64,000 bases of DNA from Platanthera guangdongensis (Eukaryota > Streptophyta > Magnoliopsida > Asparagales > Orchidaceae), in NCBI GenBank assembly GCA_039583875.1, contig CM077150.1, forward strand, positions 185,570,375-185,634,374, written 5' to 3'. Positions 10,140 through 23,030 of the stretch are shown here, piece after piece. Numbering within the stretch: position 1 is the stretch's first letter; every line of letters begins with the position of its first letter. The notes beneath the pieces are model-generated. The model saw nothing but the letters and a program-made list of their open reading frames with translations, searched no databases and was not told where the DNA came from. The position numbers were made by a program, and so were the translations under genes.

Positions 10140-13100
10140 CTAAGAGAAGAGGTGCGGATGAGATTCCCTCATCGCCGATTCCAATTCCCACGTCGCGCTC
10201 TCGACGTCTTGATTTCTCCAAAGAATCTTGACCATAGGGATGGTCTTTCTCCGCAACACACGCTCTTGAGAATCCAGAATATGAATAGGTTCTTCCACAT
10301 ACGTAAGGTTGGGCTGAATCTGTGGTATCGAGTCGAGGACTTGACGATCATTACGAACACACTTCCACAACTGGCTCACATGGAACACATCATGGACACC
10401 AGGGAAGGTTGCAGGCAACTCTAGCCTATAAGCTGACACTCCGATGTGCTCAAGAATCTGGAAAGGGCCCATAGACCGGGGGTCTAACTTGTGGTTCCTT
10501 CCAAACCTTTTAACGCCATACATCGGAGAAACCTTCAGAAAAACCAAGTCTCCAACGATAAACTCCAGATCAACCCTTCGTTGATTAGCATACTTCTCAT
10601 AGCGCTCTTGAGCCATACGGAGCTTTTCTCGAATATGAGTCATAACACAATTCATCTCCTCAAGGGCTTGCGGACCTAGCAACGGTCTCTCACCAACTTC
10701 AGCCCAAAACAAAGGAGTTCTAAAATGCCTCCCATATATGGCCTCAGACGGGCCCATCTACAGACTCTCTTGATAACTATTATTGTATGCAAACTCCATG
10801 AGTCTGAGACGCTCATCCCAAGCACCACCATGATCCAAAATATAACACTTGATCATATCTTCTACGATCTGATTTACCCTTTCTGTCTGACCATTCGTCT
10901 GCGGATGATAGGCGGTGGAATACCTTAAATCAGTACCCAACCCCTCCTGTAAACTCTTCCAAAAGCGAGACGTAAATCAAGAGTCCCGATCTGATACAAT
11001 GCTAACAGGCACTCCATGTAATCTTATAACCTCTTCAAGATATAGCTCGGATATCTTTTTCATCGAATACCCAATCTTAAATGGGACAAAGTGAGCACAC
11101 ATTGTCAATCTGTCAACTATCACCCAAACAGAGTCTTGCCCACGGGGAGATTTTGGTAGATCGCTGATAAAATCCATTGAAATACTCTCCCATTTCCAAC
11201 TTGGAATATCAAGCGGTATCAATTTACCACCAGGCCTTCTATGATCCGCCTTAACACGCTGACACGTATAACATTCTGATACAAACTTCGCGATATCATT
11301 CTTCATGCCTGACCACCAAACAATTTGCTTTAGATCCTTATACATCTTAGTGGAACCAGGGTGGTAGGCTGCACTGGAACCATGAGCTTCATCACAGATC
11401 TTAGCCTGAATATCGCTGAAGGCGGGGACACAAAATCTACCTGGATACTTCAAGGTGTTCAACTCATCCATAGAGAAATCAGGTAACTGTCCCTTCACAG
11501 TTCTATTCCGGAGGTGTAACAAATCCGGATCATCCTTCTGATGTGCTCGAGTAAGGGAAATTCAAGAGGGTTCTTCTGCTTCTAGACTAGCAGGCTCATT
11601 ACTACTCCCAACCTCAATATCTATCAACAAAAATTCTTCTACCAAGGACTGTACCCACAGGTTAAAAATTTTAGCGGTCTCTCTACTCAAAGCATCGGCT
11701 ACTATATTGTCCTTTCTTGGATGATAAAGAATTTTCACTTCATAATCAGCCCCATATTCTAACCACCGACGCTGGTACAAATTTAGTTCCTTCTGAGTGA
11801 AGACATACTTCAAACTCTTATGGTCCATATAGATCTTGCACAACATACCATACAATAAGTGTCGCCACAACTTCAACACATAAATTACGACAGCAAACTC
11901 CAAATCGTGCGTAGGATAGTTACTCTCGTGAATCTTTAGTTGCCTCGATCCATACGCGATCACCTTACCATCTTGTATTAAAACACAACCAAGTCCGATG
12001 TGTGATGCATCGACATACACAGCATACTCAACTCCTTCAGTAGGTAAGGTTAAAATTGGTGCAGTACATAATCTCTTCTTCAGTTCCTGAAAAGCCTCTT
12101 CACACATATCACTCAAAATGAACGCAGTATTCTTCTGAGTAAGTCTAGTTAGAGAAATAGACAACAACAAAAATCCTTCCATGAATCTTCTATAATAGCC
12201 AGCCAGGCCTAAGAAGCTCCTAATCTCCTTAGGTGTAGACGGTCTCTCCCATTCCATTACAGCAGCAATCTTGGTTGGGTCTACAGAAATACCGTCCTTG
12301 CTTACAACATGACCCAGATAGGATACCTGAGGTAGCCAGAACTCACATTTGCTCAACTTCGCATACAACTTATGCTCCCTCAGGGTCGACAAAACCAAAC
12401 GCAAATGTTGAGTATGCTCCTCAACATTGCGGGAATACACCAAGACATCATCTATGAACACAATAACAAATCGATCCAAGAAATCCGTAAACACCATATT
12501 CATCAAATCCACGAAAGCAGAGGGTGCATTGGTTAAACCGAAAGACATCACCAAAAACTCATAATGTCCATGCCGCGAACGAAAAGCGGTTCGGAGAATA
12601 TCTGCCTCACGAATCCTCAACTGGTGGTAGCCTGAGCGAAGATCGATCTTTGAAAATACCGAGCTACCACGCAACTGATCGAATAAATCATCAATCCTTC
12701 GCAGGGGATATCTATTCTTAATGGTTACCTTGTTCAATTCCCTATAATCGATGCAAAGCCTCATCGATCCATCTTTCTTCTTGATGAACAAAACAGGAGC
12801 ACCCCGTGGCGAATAACATGGTCTAATAAAACCACACCTCAGCAACTCATCGAGCCGAGTACGCAACTCATCCAACTCACGCAGAGCTATACAGACGGTG
12901 CTTTGGCAATAGGACAAGTACCTGGCTCGAGGTCTATCACAAACTCTGTCTCCCTTTCAGGAGGAAGTCCTGGAAGACTATCAGAAAGACATCTGGAAAC
13001 TCTCGCACCACCGAGACATCCTCAAGATGTGTCGTAACAAAAGCTGTTCCCAGAGCAGAAATAGAAACTAAAAACGCCTCACAACCAAACTCTATAGCAC

Positions 13101-13234
13101 GACAAGCATGTACCACAGAAATGACAGGGGAAACTCTGTCCTGAAATCCATAGACGCTCATAGGTTTTCCGTCGTCCATCCTGAAATCCAGTCGCTTCGC
13201 CTTGCACTAGATGACTGCATCATACTTGGACAGC
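10140..13234 (-). pseudogene. Tekay-like pol: protease end, RT, RNase H, integrase, chromodomain
   Basis: Read on the minus strand from 13234: protease tail (WLSKYDAVI, GFQDRVSPVIS), linker ([21 protein letters not shown]), RT ([31 protein letters not shown], catalytic FIDDVLVYS near 12440), RNase H ([17 protein letters not shown]), integrase zinc finger (H-H-CYTCQ), core ([28 protein letters not shown]) and a C-terminal chromodomain-like segment ending at 10140. From 12917 to 10140 the frame is single, with three nonsense codons: TGA near 11562, TGA near 10977 and TAG near 10758. At least one frameshift separates RT from the linker near 12900-12960, and another stop lies in the protease tail. 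The RT catalytic Asp pair is intact. Confidence 0.9.
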
Positions 13235-13239
13235 CAGTC
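13235..13239. repeat. Target-site duplication CAGTC (left copy)
   Basis: CAGTC directly precedes TGAAAGTGAG, the edge of the nested complex. The same 5 bp follow the other edge at 28653-28657, and the host protease sequence is continuous when the complex is removed. Confidence 0.9.
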
Positions 13240-15148
13240 TGAAAGTGAGGGTTAAGTCTACAATATTCTAGAGGGGGGGGGTGAATAGAGTATATTTAAA
13301 ATTTGTTAGGTCTCTATAAAGGTGCTGTTACAGCTTTTGCTGTAAACTAAAAAGGTGCAGTAATTAGGAAACTGGAAAACAGAAAATAGTAAACCTAATC
13401 ACAGCCACACAGCAAGAACAAAAAGAAAAAGATAGGCAACCAGACGACGCAAGAAATTTATAGTGGTTCCCCAAATCTGTGTAGTCCACTCTTCTACCAC
13501 CCTGGTAGGAATCCACTTAGGTTTTTGATCAGGTGCCTAACACCAATGAGTTTTGATCAGGTCCCCAAAAACCAACTCAAGTCTTTCGGTTAGGAGACAT
13601 GCAACCAGGAATCACTTTTGAAGGGAGATGACAACCCTTTATACAGGAGGGGGTGAGAGAGTGATTTTGTCTTCTCTTTCTCAATAAACTGAGAAGACTT
13701 AAGTGGATTGATGTTTAGCAAAAGCTCCCCCTAAAATATTGAATGGTTCATGAAGATTTGGAAGATTTGCTGTAGGGTGATAGGTCTTCAATCCGAGTTC
13801 TTGACAGGCAGTGATGTAGAAGCTTCTTGACTGATTTGATATTTTGTTGTCCTTGGAAGTCCTGGAGGTATAATCACTGTATGTCACTATAAGCTTCAGT
13901 ATGATTTTTGTGTGAAGCTTTTCTGCTGCTGTATGAATTCTTACAGTCAGTCTATGTGCATCTCTGTTTATCTGATTGAGTATTTTCTTCCAGGTTACTG
14001 ATTATCGATCTTGTATTCTTCTATATCTTTTCAAAAATTTGAATCATCGGTAATTAATGCTAACACCTTGAGAATAATCGGCATTGAATCATTTCCTCAA
14101 CTGTCCTGTGGAAAATCGGCAAGTAATATTCCTGAAGAAGACCGTAATCAATGCTCCTTCTAACAGATACATTCAGAGAATGTAGAGTATTAATTACTCA
14201 GGAATTTCAGCATTAGAATGGGGATAGAAGGCCGGAAATGGCTAAGTGTGGAGTCGTCGAACGAATAACAGAATTCGTCGAGTTGAGTTACTAGTTCGTC
14301 GAACTGAGATTTTGTATTCGTCGACCAGACAACTTCTGTTCGTCGAGCTGAGTTTCAAGATCGTCGAGCTAAAAACTTGACTACTGTCTGTTGCCAATTC
14401 TCTGTCTGAAGTTCGTCGAGCTGACAATTGCATTCGTCGACTGGAGTTCAGCAACAATTCTGGACTTATTCAAGTATTTTGTGTTGACTGATATTCTGTG
14501 TGTCGACATGAATCTTCTGGTGTCAACACAGGTGGGTGTCGACTGATTATTCTAGGTGTCGACACAAATATTCTGGTGTCGACATAAGTGGGTGTCGACT
14601 GATTATTCTTGGTGTCGACATAGTTGGTGTCGACACATGCCTTAAGTGTCGACATAAATCTTCTGGTTCCAAAATTCGTCGAGTAGAGTACTGAGTTCGT
14701 TAACTTGAGAAGTTGACTTCGCCGACCTGAGAAGTTGTGATCTCGAGGTCCAAGTTCGTCGAGCTCAGAATCTTGTTCGTCGACCAAAGTCTGAAGTTGG
14801 ACTTAGAATAATCTGGAGTTATCCTGACTTTAGTTTGTTGAAGTATCCCAGTTTTCGTCGACTAGAGAAAGAAGATCGTCGAGCTCAGCTCAGAGAAATA
14901 TCTGAATATCGTCGAGCTGAGAACATCTTTTGTAGACCTGAGTTCGACGAACGTCAAACTCATTTTTATTAGTCTTGAAATCTTCTAAGTCTTGAGTCTT
15001 TGATAGTTTTGTTGATAGCTGGTCCATCTGATGTTGACTCTAAGGACTTGGCCTAGACTATAGGACACAACTATGACCCTGGCTATACATGTTGGGTCAC
15101 ATCATCCTAAGTTAGTGTACCTAGCTCAAATCAACTAGGGATCCAACA
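13240..15148 (-). repeat. LTR1 of the Sirevirus-like complex
   Basis: Minus-strand start TGTTGGATCCCTAG at 15148, adjoining the purine tract, and end CTCACTTTCA at 13240. It shares the terminal regions with LTR2 and LTR3 but differs clearly in the middle and is about 200 bp longer. It carries a mixed palindrome array at about 14250-14960 and a TATAAAGG-like box near 13643-13637. Confidence 0.85.
14250..14960. repeat. Mixed TTCGTCGA / GTGTCGACAC array in LTR1
   Basis: TTCGTCGAGCTGAG-type words at about 14255-14445 and 14675-14950 flank a central block of GTGTCGACA words (about 14500-14665). Two different TCGA-centred words therefore share one U3 region. Confidence 0.88.
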
Positions 15149-15162
15149 ATCTCCCCCTATTT
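15149..15162 (-). promoter_or_regulatory. Polypurine tract of interior 1
   Basis: Minus-strand AAATAGGGGGAGAT directly abuts the LTR start. The identical string lies at the same place at 24749-24736 and at 49603-49616. Confidence 0.88.
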
Positions 15163-15340
15163 GGGTGAGGTCACTAATAGACTAAAAACAAAAACATAAA
15201 AATAAACAAAGCAAGAAAAAGGTATATCTGACAAAGATTTACAAACACTTATAGCAGATATATATATATGTACATGAGCTTTGTTTAATCAGATAACGCA
15301 GATTTAAAGTAAATGCAGAAAAGTTAAAACCATGTAAAGG

Positions 15341-18113
15341 TTACTTCTTCTTCTTTTTATCTATGGACTTGTCTTCTTTAGTCTTTTCACCTGGCTTTGT
15401 AAAGATAATTTCTCTATTTGAATCCAAAGCCTGCGCCTGTGTCATTGTCATGGCAGCTGCCCCAATAATATTTAGAGATGTAGTTCTGGGGACAACTGCT
15501 TCAGGATGTAGCTTCATGTAATCATCAACATTGAACAATTTATTTGCTTTATCAAATATTTTGAGTTCTTCCATTCTGTATTTGGACATAGTTGAATATC
15601 CTAATATATCTTTGCCTTCAGCTTTTGCTTTATTAATCAAAGGAAGACCAATAATTTCCTGGAATCTAGCCATTCTAGCAGTGTTTGCTGTTTCAGGATC
15701 CTCAAAAGGAACAGGAGGTGAATATGGTCTTTCAGGACTATTAGCCTTCTGGTCTGTAGAGATACTTTGCTGTTGCTTCTGATGTTGTTGATGTTGTTGT
15801 TGTCTTTTAGAAGTGTAGTGCCTTTGTTGACTATTTCAGAAAGGTCTCCCTTGGTGTCTCTAATAGGTTTGAATAGGGGCAGACCTCTGAGAGCTAGAGC
15901 CAGTGGCACTAGCTGCTGGAGGAGGTGGAGGAGGTGGATCTCTTCTGCACTGATGAACTGGTGGAGGAGAATATTTTCTACTTCTTTTCTTCTCCTTTTG
16001 ATGATTTTTAGACAACCACATCCATGCTGGCATTCCTTTGTAAGGAGTAATATTTTGGAGGATATAGTATGGAGTGTCATTCTTTGGGCTTGGCTTAGTA
16101 GCAGGAGGAGGAGGGGCTTTCCTTTTCTTTGACAAAAGTTTCTTCTTTTTCTTAGCAGCTTCTTCATCTGAATCTTCTTCATCATCATCATCATCTGAAT
16201 CCTGAGGATTATCATATAAAGCATCTATATCTGTCAAGATGTCCTCAAATACAATATGTTTTTCAGTTGGAACCTGAACTGAGCTTTCAGCTGCTTTTGT
16301 TTCTTCTGCAATGTCAGCCAAGAGCAACTCATCTAGATCTGGCATAGGGGAGTCATCCATTACAAAAGTTGGTGCAGAGATAACTACTGGAGGGGATGGA
16401 ATGACTGCCAAGGTTGGTGATGATACTGGAATTACAAAGCTATCACATAGTTGCATAACAACTGCTGGACTGACAGGAGAGGTATAAGGAATAATAGCCA
16501 AATGTGGCTTAGTAAATTCTTCTGGAAGATAATGCATATGTACAGTGTCAAAGAGGTTCAACAAATCTTCTAAGTGAACTGTGGGATTTAGGATAAAATC
16601 ACCAACAGTTTTGAATCCTTCAGAATCTGACTCATCAAAATCCATGTCAGTATCAATGAAATCAATTAAATCTTTACTTATATAATCTGTATATTCTGCT
16701 GTGAAGACTGGAGTATCTGCTGGTGCTGGAGCTGAAGACTCTGAAGCTGTAGCTGCTGCTTCATCATCAGGCATCTCCCCCTGCCTGGTTTCAGTGGGAA
16801 CTGAGGCCAGGCCCCTGATTGAGGAGGGGGAAATAGTGAGAGCAGATATTTGGGCAGATAAAGATATAATGGGGGTAGCAAGTGGTGTAATGGCCTCTAC
16901 TATAAGTGATTTAAGAAGGGGAGTGATGATGGTGATGATAGATGAGATGGTAGAGGGGTCCAATGAGAAAGTGGTAGATGGTGTTACAGTTGGTGTGGAA
17001 GAGGTGGCAACTAGTGATTGAATAGAGGGTGGAACATCAGGTATGTGAAGGTTAGATGTTGATGGGGATGGAAGGGTGGCATCTTGCATCATGGTGTCTG
17101 ATGGTAGGATGTAAGATGGTATGGAAGATAGATGTGGGGGAAGTGGAGACTGTGGTGGTGTAGAAATATATGTGTCATGAGGGGATTCAGGAGGTGTGGG
17201 TGGTTGATTTTCCTGAAGGGGGGAAGAGGGAATGTCAGTGATGCTGATTGGTAAAGATGGAGTGACTGGGGAATTTGTTGTTGTTGGAAGGGGGGCTGGA
17301 AGAGAAGATGTGGAAGGAATGTTTTCTTCAACAGGGTGGGGAGTGGCTTTGACAGCCCTTGTCCTTCAGAAGCTTTGGTGGAAGAGGTGGAAGCCTTAGA
17401 GGGCTTAGTGATGCTCCTCTCCCATCTGCCAAATAAGGCACATGTCAGCCTTTTACTGGGATTTATGAATATGGTCTGGGAGACCAGGGATTCAACAACC
17501 TTTTCCTGTAGGAAGATTCCTAGAATTCTTCCAAAACAGACTTCCTTCTTAGTGTTCCTCTTCTTTATCAAATCAAACATAAGTTGTGCCCAGTTTATTA
17601 GCTTCTTGTTCATGATTGCACACATAACCAAAAACTGGTGTCTGGTGATATAATCATGTGCAGTGTGTTTTCCAAACAGCACTTTGCCAACCAAGTCTGC
17701 TAAAAATTTATACGGAGCAGACAAGTGTTTCTTCAACAGTTTGTTGGGATTGTCTCCAGCATAATCCATGAGGCTCAACATCATATCAGACTCCTCTGTT
17801 TTAATTTCGAGGTCCTCTTCTCCATTTCTCAATCCAAAAATCTTAGTTAAGATTGCGGGGTTAAAGAGACTGAGTTACCCGCGATAGTACCTGTCATGGT
17901 GTTCTCTTCTGTGGACGACAGTGTGTATACCCATTCCCTGATTTCCATGTTGTGCAGTTTGATCCTTCTCGTCATCAGGGTTTTTAGTTCCTATTCTTCA
18001 AGAAGTTCCAGGATATACAGAAATATTGGATCGGAATGCTGAAATGAATCAAAATCCACGTCAAATCCTGTATCAAACTTCATTCCTGTGAGATTGCTTG
18101 CCAGAGTCGCCAT
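15341..18113 (-). pseudogene. Extra (env-like) ORF downstream of pol, interior 1
   Basis: Minus-strand reading starts at the ATG at 18113 (MATLASNLTGMKFD...) and ends with a Lys run at 15341. It is broken by a stop near 17995 and by frameshifts near 17870, near 17100-17300 and near 15700-15860. The front part contains an alpha-helical block (PYKFLADLVGKVLFGK ... CAIMNKKLINW) that resembles the front of the extra ORFs at 47030 and 60115. A long Pro/Ser/Thr-rich middle and acidic and Lys-rich patches (DSDDDDDEEDSDEE, KKKKKLLSKKRK) follow. No signal peptide or membrane segment is visible. In Sireviruses an ORF after pol is often called env-like. The helical block also resembles the 'putative plant transposon protein' domain, but that is inference. 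The function is unknown. Confidence 0.7.
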
Positions 18114-18234
18114 TGAAATCACCTGCAAGAAAGACACAGAAACGACGACCAAGTGCAAGGGAATAGAAAGCGCAGGATGGAAGTCGAAGAAAACCTAGAT
18201 ATAAGGTTTTACAGAATATGAACCGACAAACTCC

Positions 18235-18505
18235 ATTCCACGAAAATAAAATTAATTCTTTGAACTGAGGTCGACAAAATAGTTTAGAGTTAAAAAATTC
18301 GTCGAGCTCATCTAAAGAATTGAAGATGGTTCGTCGAGCTTAGGTTGACGAATATCTTATGAAGCAAAGTTTGTCGATCGCTGGTCGACGAAAATTGTTT
18401 CACTCACAGAGAGTTCGTCGATCTCCGTTCGACGAGTACTTCTCAAACTTTCCCTAGTTCGTCAAACTTCGTTCGACGAACTCTGGAAAATTCGTCGAAT
18501 GCAGA
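18235..18505. repeat. TTCGTCGA / TCGACGAA hairpin array between pol and the extra ORF
   Basis: About six inverted repeats of TCGTCGA and TCGACGA separated by about 7 nt, for example at 18414-18440 and 18456-18482. They lie between the RNase H stop (18512) and the ATG of the extra ORF (18113). The same word occurs in the LTRs of this complex and at the end of its gag. Confidence 0.88.
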
Positions 18506-18511
18506 CAGAAC

Positions 18512-21500
18512 TTAAACTAAGTCTTCTCCATTGATCATTCCCAGCTGATTTAGAAAGAAAGCATGATTTTTCTCATCCAGAGGTTTGGTGAATATATTAG
18601 CTTTTTGTAAATCAGTGTAGATATAGACAAGGTTAATCTTATTTTTGTCTACACACTCCCTAATGAAATGATGTCTTATGTCAATATATTTTGTCCTACT
18701 ATGGTGAACTAGATTTTGTGATATGGCTATAACACTAGTATTATCACAGAATAGGGTTGAATTATTTAAGTTGAACCCATAATCTAGAAGTTGATTTTGT
18801 ATCCAAATCATCTGTGAACAACACCTGCCTGCTGCAATATATTCTGCTTCAACAGTTGATGTTGATACTGATGTTTGCTTCTTACAAAACCATGATACTA
18901 GTCTCATACCCAGGAGCTGGCAAGTTCCTGAAGTACTTTTTCTATCTACCTTGCATCCAACAAAACCAGCATCAGAGTATCCAGTTAACTGAAATTCTGA
19001 TTCAGCAGGATACCATAGGCCTAGATTAGGACAACTCTTTATATATCTTAAAATCCTTTTTAAGAACATTAGATGGGATTCTATAGGGTTCACTTGGAAC
19101 CTAGCACAAAGACATGTAGCAAACATAATATCTGGCCTACTTGCTGTGAGGTATAATAGGGACCCAACGATGCCCCTATAAAGTTTCTGATCTAGAGGTT
19201 TTCCTGGTGTATCAGAGTCCACAACAGCATTGGTGGCCATGTGAGTTTTCTTAGCTGAGGCATCAGCCATCCCAAACTTCTTTAGAAGTTCTTTAGCATA
19301 TTTTGCTTGAGAGATAAATATGCCATCAGGGAGCTGTTTCACTTGGAGACCAAGGAAATATGAAAGCTCTCCCATGCTACTCATTCAAATTTAGAATGCA
19401 TGAGGTCAGAAAACCTCTTGCACAATTTTGAATCTGTAGAGCCAAATATAATGTCATCTACACAGATTTGCACTAATAAGATTTGGTCCTTATGATGTCT
19501 AGTGAAAAGGGTTTTATCTACAGTTCCTCTTGTAAATTTATGCTCTAATAAGAAACTTGCTAAGGTCTCATACAAAGCTCTTGGAGCTTGCTTTAGACCA
19601 TAAAGAGCCTTATTTAATTTAAAAACATAAGAGGGATAAGTTGGAGAAACAAAACCTGGAGGTTTTTCTACATAAACCTCTTCTTGTAACACTCCATTTA
19701 AGAAAGCACTTTCCACATCCATTTGAAAAATTTTGAACCTTTTGAATGCTGCATAGGCAAGGAAGAGCCTTATAGCTTCCAACCTTGCAACAGGTGCAAA
19801 GGTCTGATCATAGTCAATTCCTTCCTCTTGTCTATATCCTTGAGCAACAAGCCTGGCCTTGTTCCTCACAATGACTTCTTGGGCATCAATCTTATTCCTG
19901 AAAACCAATTTGGTTCCAATAACTGGGTAGTTTTGGGGTCTTGAAAGCAAATCCCAAACTCTACATCTCTCAAATTGGTTTAGTTCCTCTTACATTGCAA
20001 GGATCCAGTGGAGATCTTGCTCAGCATCATGAATTGTTAGAGATTCAACCTGAGAGAGAAAATAGGTATGAATCAAGTCTTGGTTGAGTTGATGTCGTGT
20101 CTGTACACCTGCTGATATGTCTCCAATTACTTGAGATCTGGGGTGATCTCTAAGTGTGACAAAATCAGTGGGTGGAGTTGGTTGTGCAATAGCATTTTGA
20201 ATAAATTCCTCTTGTGGAATTATATTTTCTGTTGGTTGAGGCTCATGTTCTTCAGCTTCATCTTCTTCACTATCTTCAATGATTTGTGGAGAGGGATGAG
20301 TGGGATCCACTTGGGTGAGGTTTAGTCCATCCAGTGTCTCACACAAGTGGGGTACCTGCAAGTTGCTACTGGTAGAAACTTCTTTCTCCTTGCATTTCAT
20401 GTTAGTTTCATCAAAAGAAACATGAATTGACTCTTCTACTTTTAATGTTGATTTATTAAATACCCTATAAGCCTTGCTTAATTGGGAGTATCCTAGAAAA
20501 ACTCCCACTTCAGTCTTAGCTTCAAACTTTCTAATATATTTGTTGTTGTTATTATGCATATAACATGTACAACCAAAAACTTTAAAATAGTTTATTTTAG
20601 GTTTCTTCCTTTTGAGCAATTCATAGGGAGTCTTGTTCTTCAGTTTGTGAATTAAACTCCTATTCAGGACATAGTTTGTAGTGCTTACAGCCTCTGCCCA
20701 AAAGGTTAGTGGAATGTATGCATCAGCAAGCAATGTACCTGCAACTTCAATGAGTGTCCTATTTTTCCTTTCAGCTACCCCATTTTGTTGGGGAGTTCTA
20801 AGAGCTGAGAAGCAATGCCTGATACCTTCCTTCTCACAGAACTCGTGTATAAGAAGAGAATCAAACTCTGCACCATGATCACTTCTAATCAATGCAACAT
20901 GAGTAGAGAACTCAATCTGTATGGTCATGAGAAAATCTGTAAGAACCTTGAATGTATCTGACTTTATTCTCAGAAAGAATACCCAACTGAACCTGGAGAA
21001 TTCATCCACTATAACTAAAGTGTAGGATTTCCCTCCTAGGCTTTATACAGCAATGGGTCCAAAAAGATCCAAGTGTAGCAGGTACAAGATCATAGGTGAA
21101 TCACTCTTATTAATTGATTTGAAACTAGTTTTTGTTTGCTTGCCTAGTTGACAAGCCCTGCAGAGACCTTCCTTCTTGTATGGAGCAGAAGGTAGACCTC
21201 TAACAAGGTTGTGCTTAGATAGCCTAGCAATGTTTTTCAGGTTTACATGTCCTAGTCTTTTGTGCCATAAGTCATTCTGATTACTAATTAAATTCAGTAA
21301 ACAGATATCAGTTGTGGCAGAAAGAAAATTTACTAAGTAAATGTTTCCTTGTGTACTTACAGTTAAAACAGTTTGGTTATTTTTATCAATGATAGAGCAA
21401 GTAGATGTATTAAAGTATACCTGATAACCATCATCACATAATTGACTTATGGAGATGAGGTTATGCTTCAGTCCACTTACATATGTCACCTTTCTGAATG

Positions 21501-21660
21501 TGACAGCTCCTATTCTTACTACTCCAAATCCTTCTGACTGACCACATTTGGAGTCACCAAAGATAACCTTTGACCCCAGTTTGGACTTGTAGTTGAATAA
21601 GATGTCCTTGCTGCCAGTCATATGCTTGGAGCAGCCACTATCCAGGTACGAAGTTTAATT
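18512..21660 (-). pseudogene. Sirevirus-like copia pol, interior 1: protease, integrase, RT, RNase H
   Basis: Minus-strand order: protease active site (YLDSGCSKHMTGS near 21650-21610), GAG-pre-integrase finger (WHKRLGHVNL ... CRACQLGKQ), integrase core ([38 protein letters not shown]), RT ([29 protein letters not shown]; catalytic CVDDIIFGS near 19440) and RNase H (SDAGFVGCKVDRKSTSG, TKPLDEKNH). This is the Ty1/copia domain order. In-frame stops occur at about 21043 and at 19990-19992. A single-base deletion near 19383 shifts the frame between RT and RNase H. The usual Tyr of YVDD is Cys here, but both Asp remain. Confidence 0.9.
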
Positions 21661-21948
21661 TACCCCTGGACAATTTTTCACATGCAATACAAACAGTTAA
21701 TGATTTTTGACCCAGGTTACCTTGGGCCCTTTGTATGGCTGATAAGAGAAACTAGAAATAACAGAAAATTATGGCTGGGATTTATATCCAAGGGGGTGAT
21801 ATCTCCTAGGTGGAATGGTCCAGTCAGCCAATGGATTAAATTGATTCCTAGAAGTATTTAAGTTTCTGTTGAAGTTATTGTTTTGACCAAGTCTTCCTGT
21901 GTTCGACGAATTTATGTAAGTTCGTCGATCAGAGTTCGACGAATTGGG
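21661..21948 (-). other. Short linker between gag and protease, interior 1
   Basis: No usable frame is visible. It contains GACCCAGGTTACCTTGGGC and similar text that recurs in interior 2 at about 25240-25440, so it is an inherited part of the element rather than an insertion. Hairpin words begin at about 21900. Confidence 0.6.
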
Positions 21949-22999
21949 TTAAGATCGTTGATCTCTGCCTAGAGAATGAACATGTTCATTCTCTGTACCC
22001 CACGTTCTTCGAGCTCTGCTCGACGAACCATACAAAGTTCGTCGATCGCAGTTAGACGAATAATGATAACTATAATTGGCGTTCAGAGTTCGTCGATCTG
22101 GGTTCGACGAACTGGCCCCTTTTCGTCGATCCGAGGTCGACGAAAATTGCTGAACTTTGTTTTTATTGGGTGTTTTCTGTTTTTCAATTTTGTCCTTAGT
22201 TTTAATTTGTTCAAGAATTTTATTTACCTTATATACTTGATCAGTATTTTTCTTTCCTTTCTCAGAAATAAAATTTATGGGTTGTGACAGGTGGTTTTTC
22301 TGAATAATAGGTGGTTCACTAGATGATGCACCTAATCCTAACTTACTTCCATTAAATCTAGCATTAGATATGTTTGTGATTGCTGCTAGTTGTTTGCTTC
22401 TTCCATTTAGTGATTCTTCTAGCTGTTTTGCTTTACTTAATTCATCTTTCAGAAGAGTGATTTGTTCACTAAACATGTCTATCTCATTTTTTAATTTAGT
22501 GTTTCCTAAAATTAAGCTATCATAGTTAACTTGTTTATCTCTGAGAAATTTGATTTCTTTCTCAGAGTTGATTAAATCTAGACACATGTTTTTAAAATCT
22601 GATTTAAAATATTCTAAACTATAATCAAACCATGATAATACCTGATCAGCTTCTGATTCAGAAGCTTCCTCATTTTTTGAATCTCCTTCTTTTGAGTTGC
22701 TTCTTGATGCATCAATTACCATGAGATAAACCTCCTTTGCACTTTCTTCTTCCTCATCTTCACTGGAGCTTGAGGATGTTGACTCTTCTTCAGTCTCACT
22801 CCAGGTCTCAGCCACAAACACCTTTTCCTTCCTCTTGTGTTTGCTGGAAGAGGGTTTGCTGGTGTACTGTCTCCTGGAATCCTTTTCCTTTTCTCTTCTC
22901 TTCTCTTTCTTCTGGTTCTTTGGACACTCAGAGAGAAAGTGCCCAGGCTTCCTGTATCCATAGCACACCACTTCCTTTGTTGGTGTCTTATCATACTTT
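21949..22999 (-). pseudogene. C-terminal half of Sirevirus-like gag, interior 1
   Basis: Minus-strand frame beginning with the zinc knuckle CYGYRKPGHFLSECP (about 22960). It then has a Lys/Arg-rich stretch, an acidic Ser-rich patch (SSSSSEDEEEES), a long coiled-coil-like region (EKEIKFLRDKQVNYD ... LKDELSKAKQLEESL) and a tail with SS-x-x-DRR repeats. The front half of gag is missing: the primer-binding site at 23030 is followed within about 30 bp by gag codons (PKYDKTP). A comparable gag front survives in interior 2. The tail repeats are the translation of DNA hairpin units. Gag would form the particle and bind RNA. Confidence 0.85.
21950..22150. repeat. Hairpin units inside gag coding sequence
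   Basis: Two units are perfect: arm AGTTCGTCGA (22087-22096), 7-nt loop, arm TCGACGAACT (22104-22113); and arm TTTTCGTCGA (22120-22129), 7-nt loop, arm TCGACGAAAA (22137-22146). More degenerate units lie at about 21908-21960 and 22000-22060. On the minus strand they read in frame as SSNPDRRT and SSTSDRRK. Confidence 0.92.
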
Positions 23000-23017
23000 G
23001 GCTGACACCAATGTACA

Positions 23018-23030
23018 CTCTAATACCAAT
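23018..23030 (-). promoter_or_regulatory. Primer-binding site, interior 1
   Basis: Minus strand ATTGGTATTAGAG follows the LTR end CTTTCA. It matches the initiator-Met primer site TGGTATCAGAG except for one base. Confidence 0.8.

Noticed and set aside
15767..16132. Plus-strand ORF rich in Leu and Arg
   Set aside because: It is antisense to a low-complexity Pro/Gln/Lys-rich part of the extra ORF; composition alone explains it.
18100..18135. Splice acceptor (TTTCTTGCAG) just before the ATG of the extra ORF in interior 1
   Set aside because: The match is good, but equivalent sites were not seen before the ORFs of C and E, so I do not call it.
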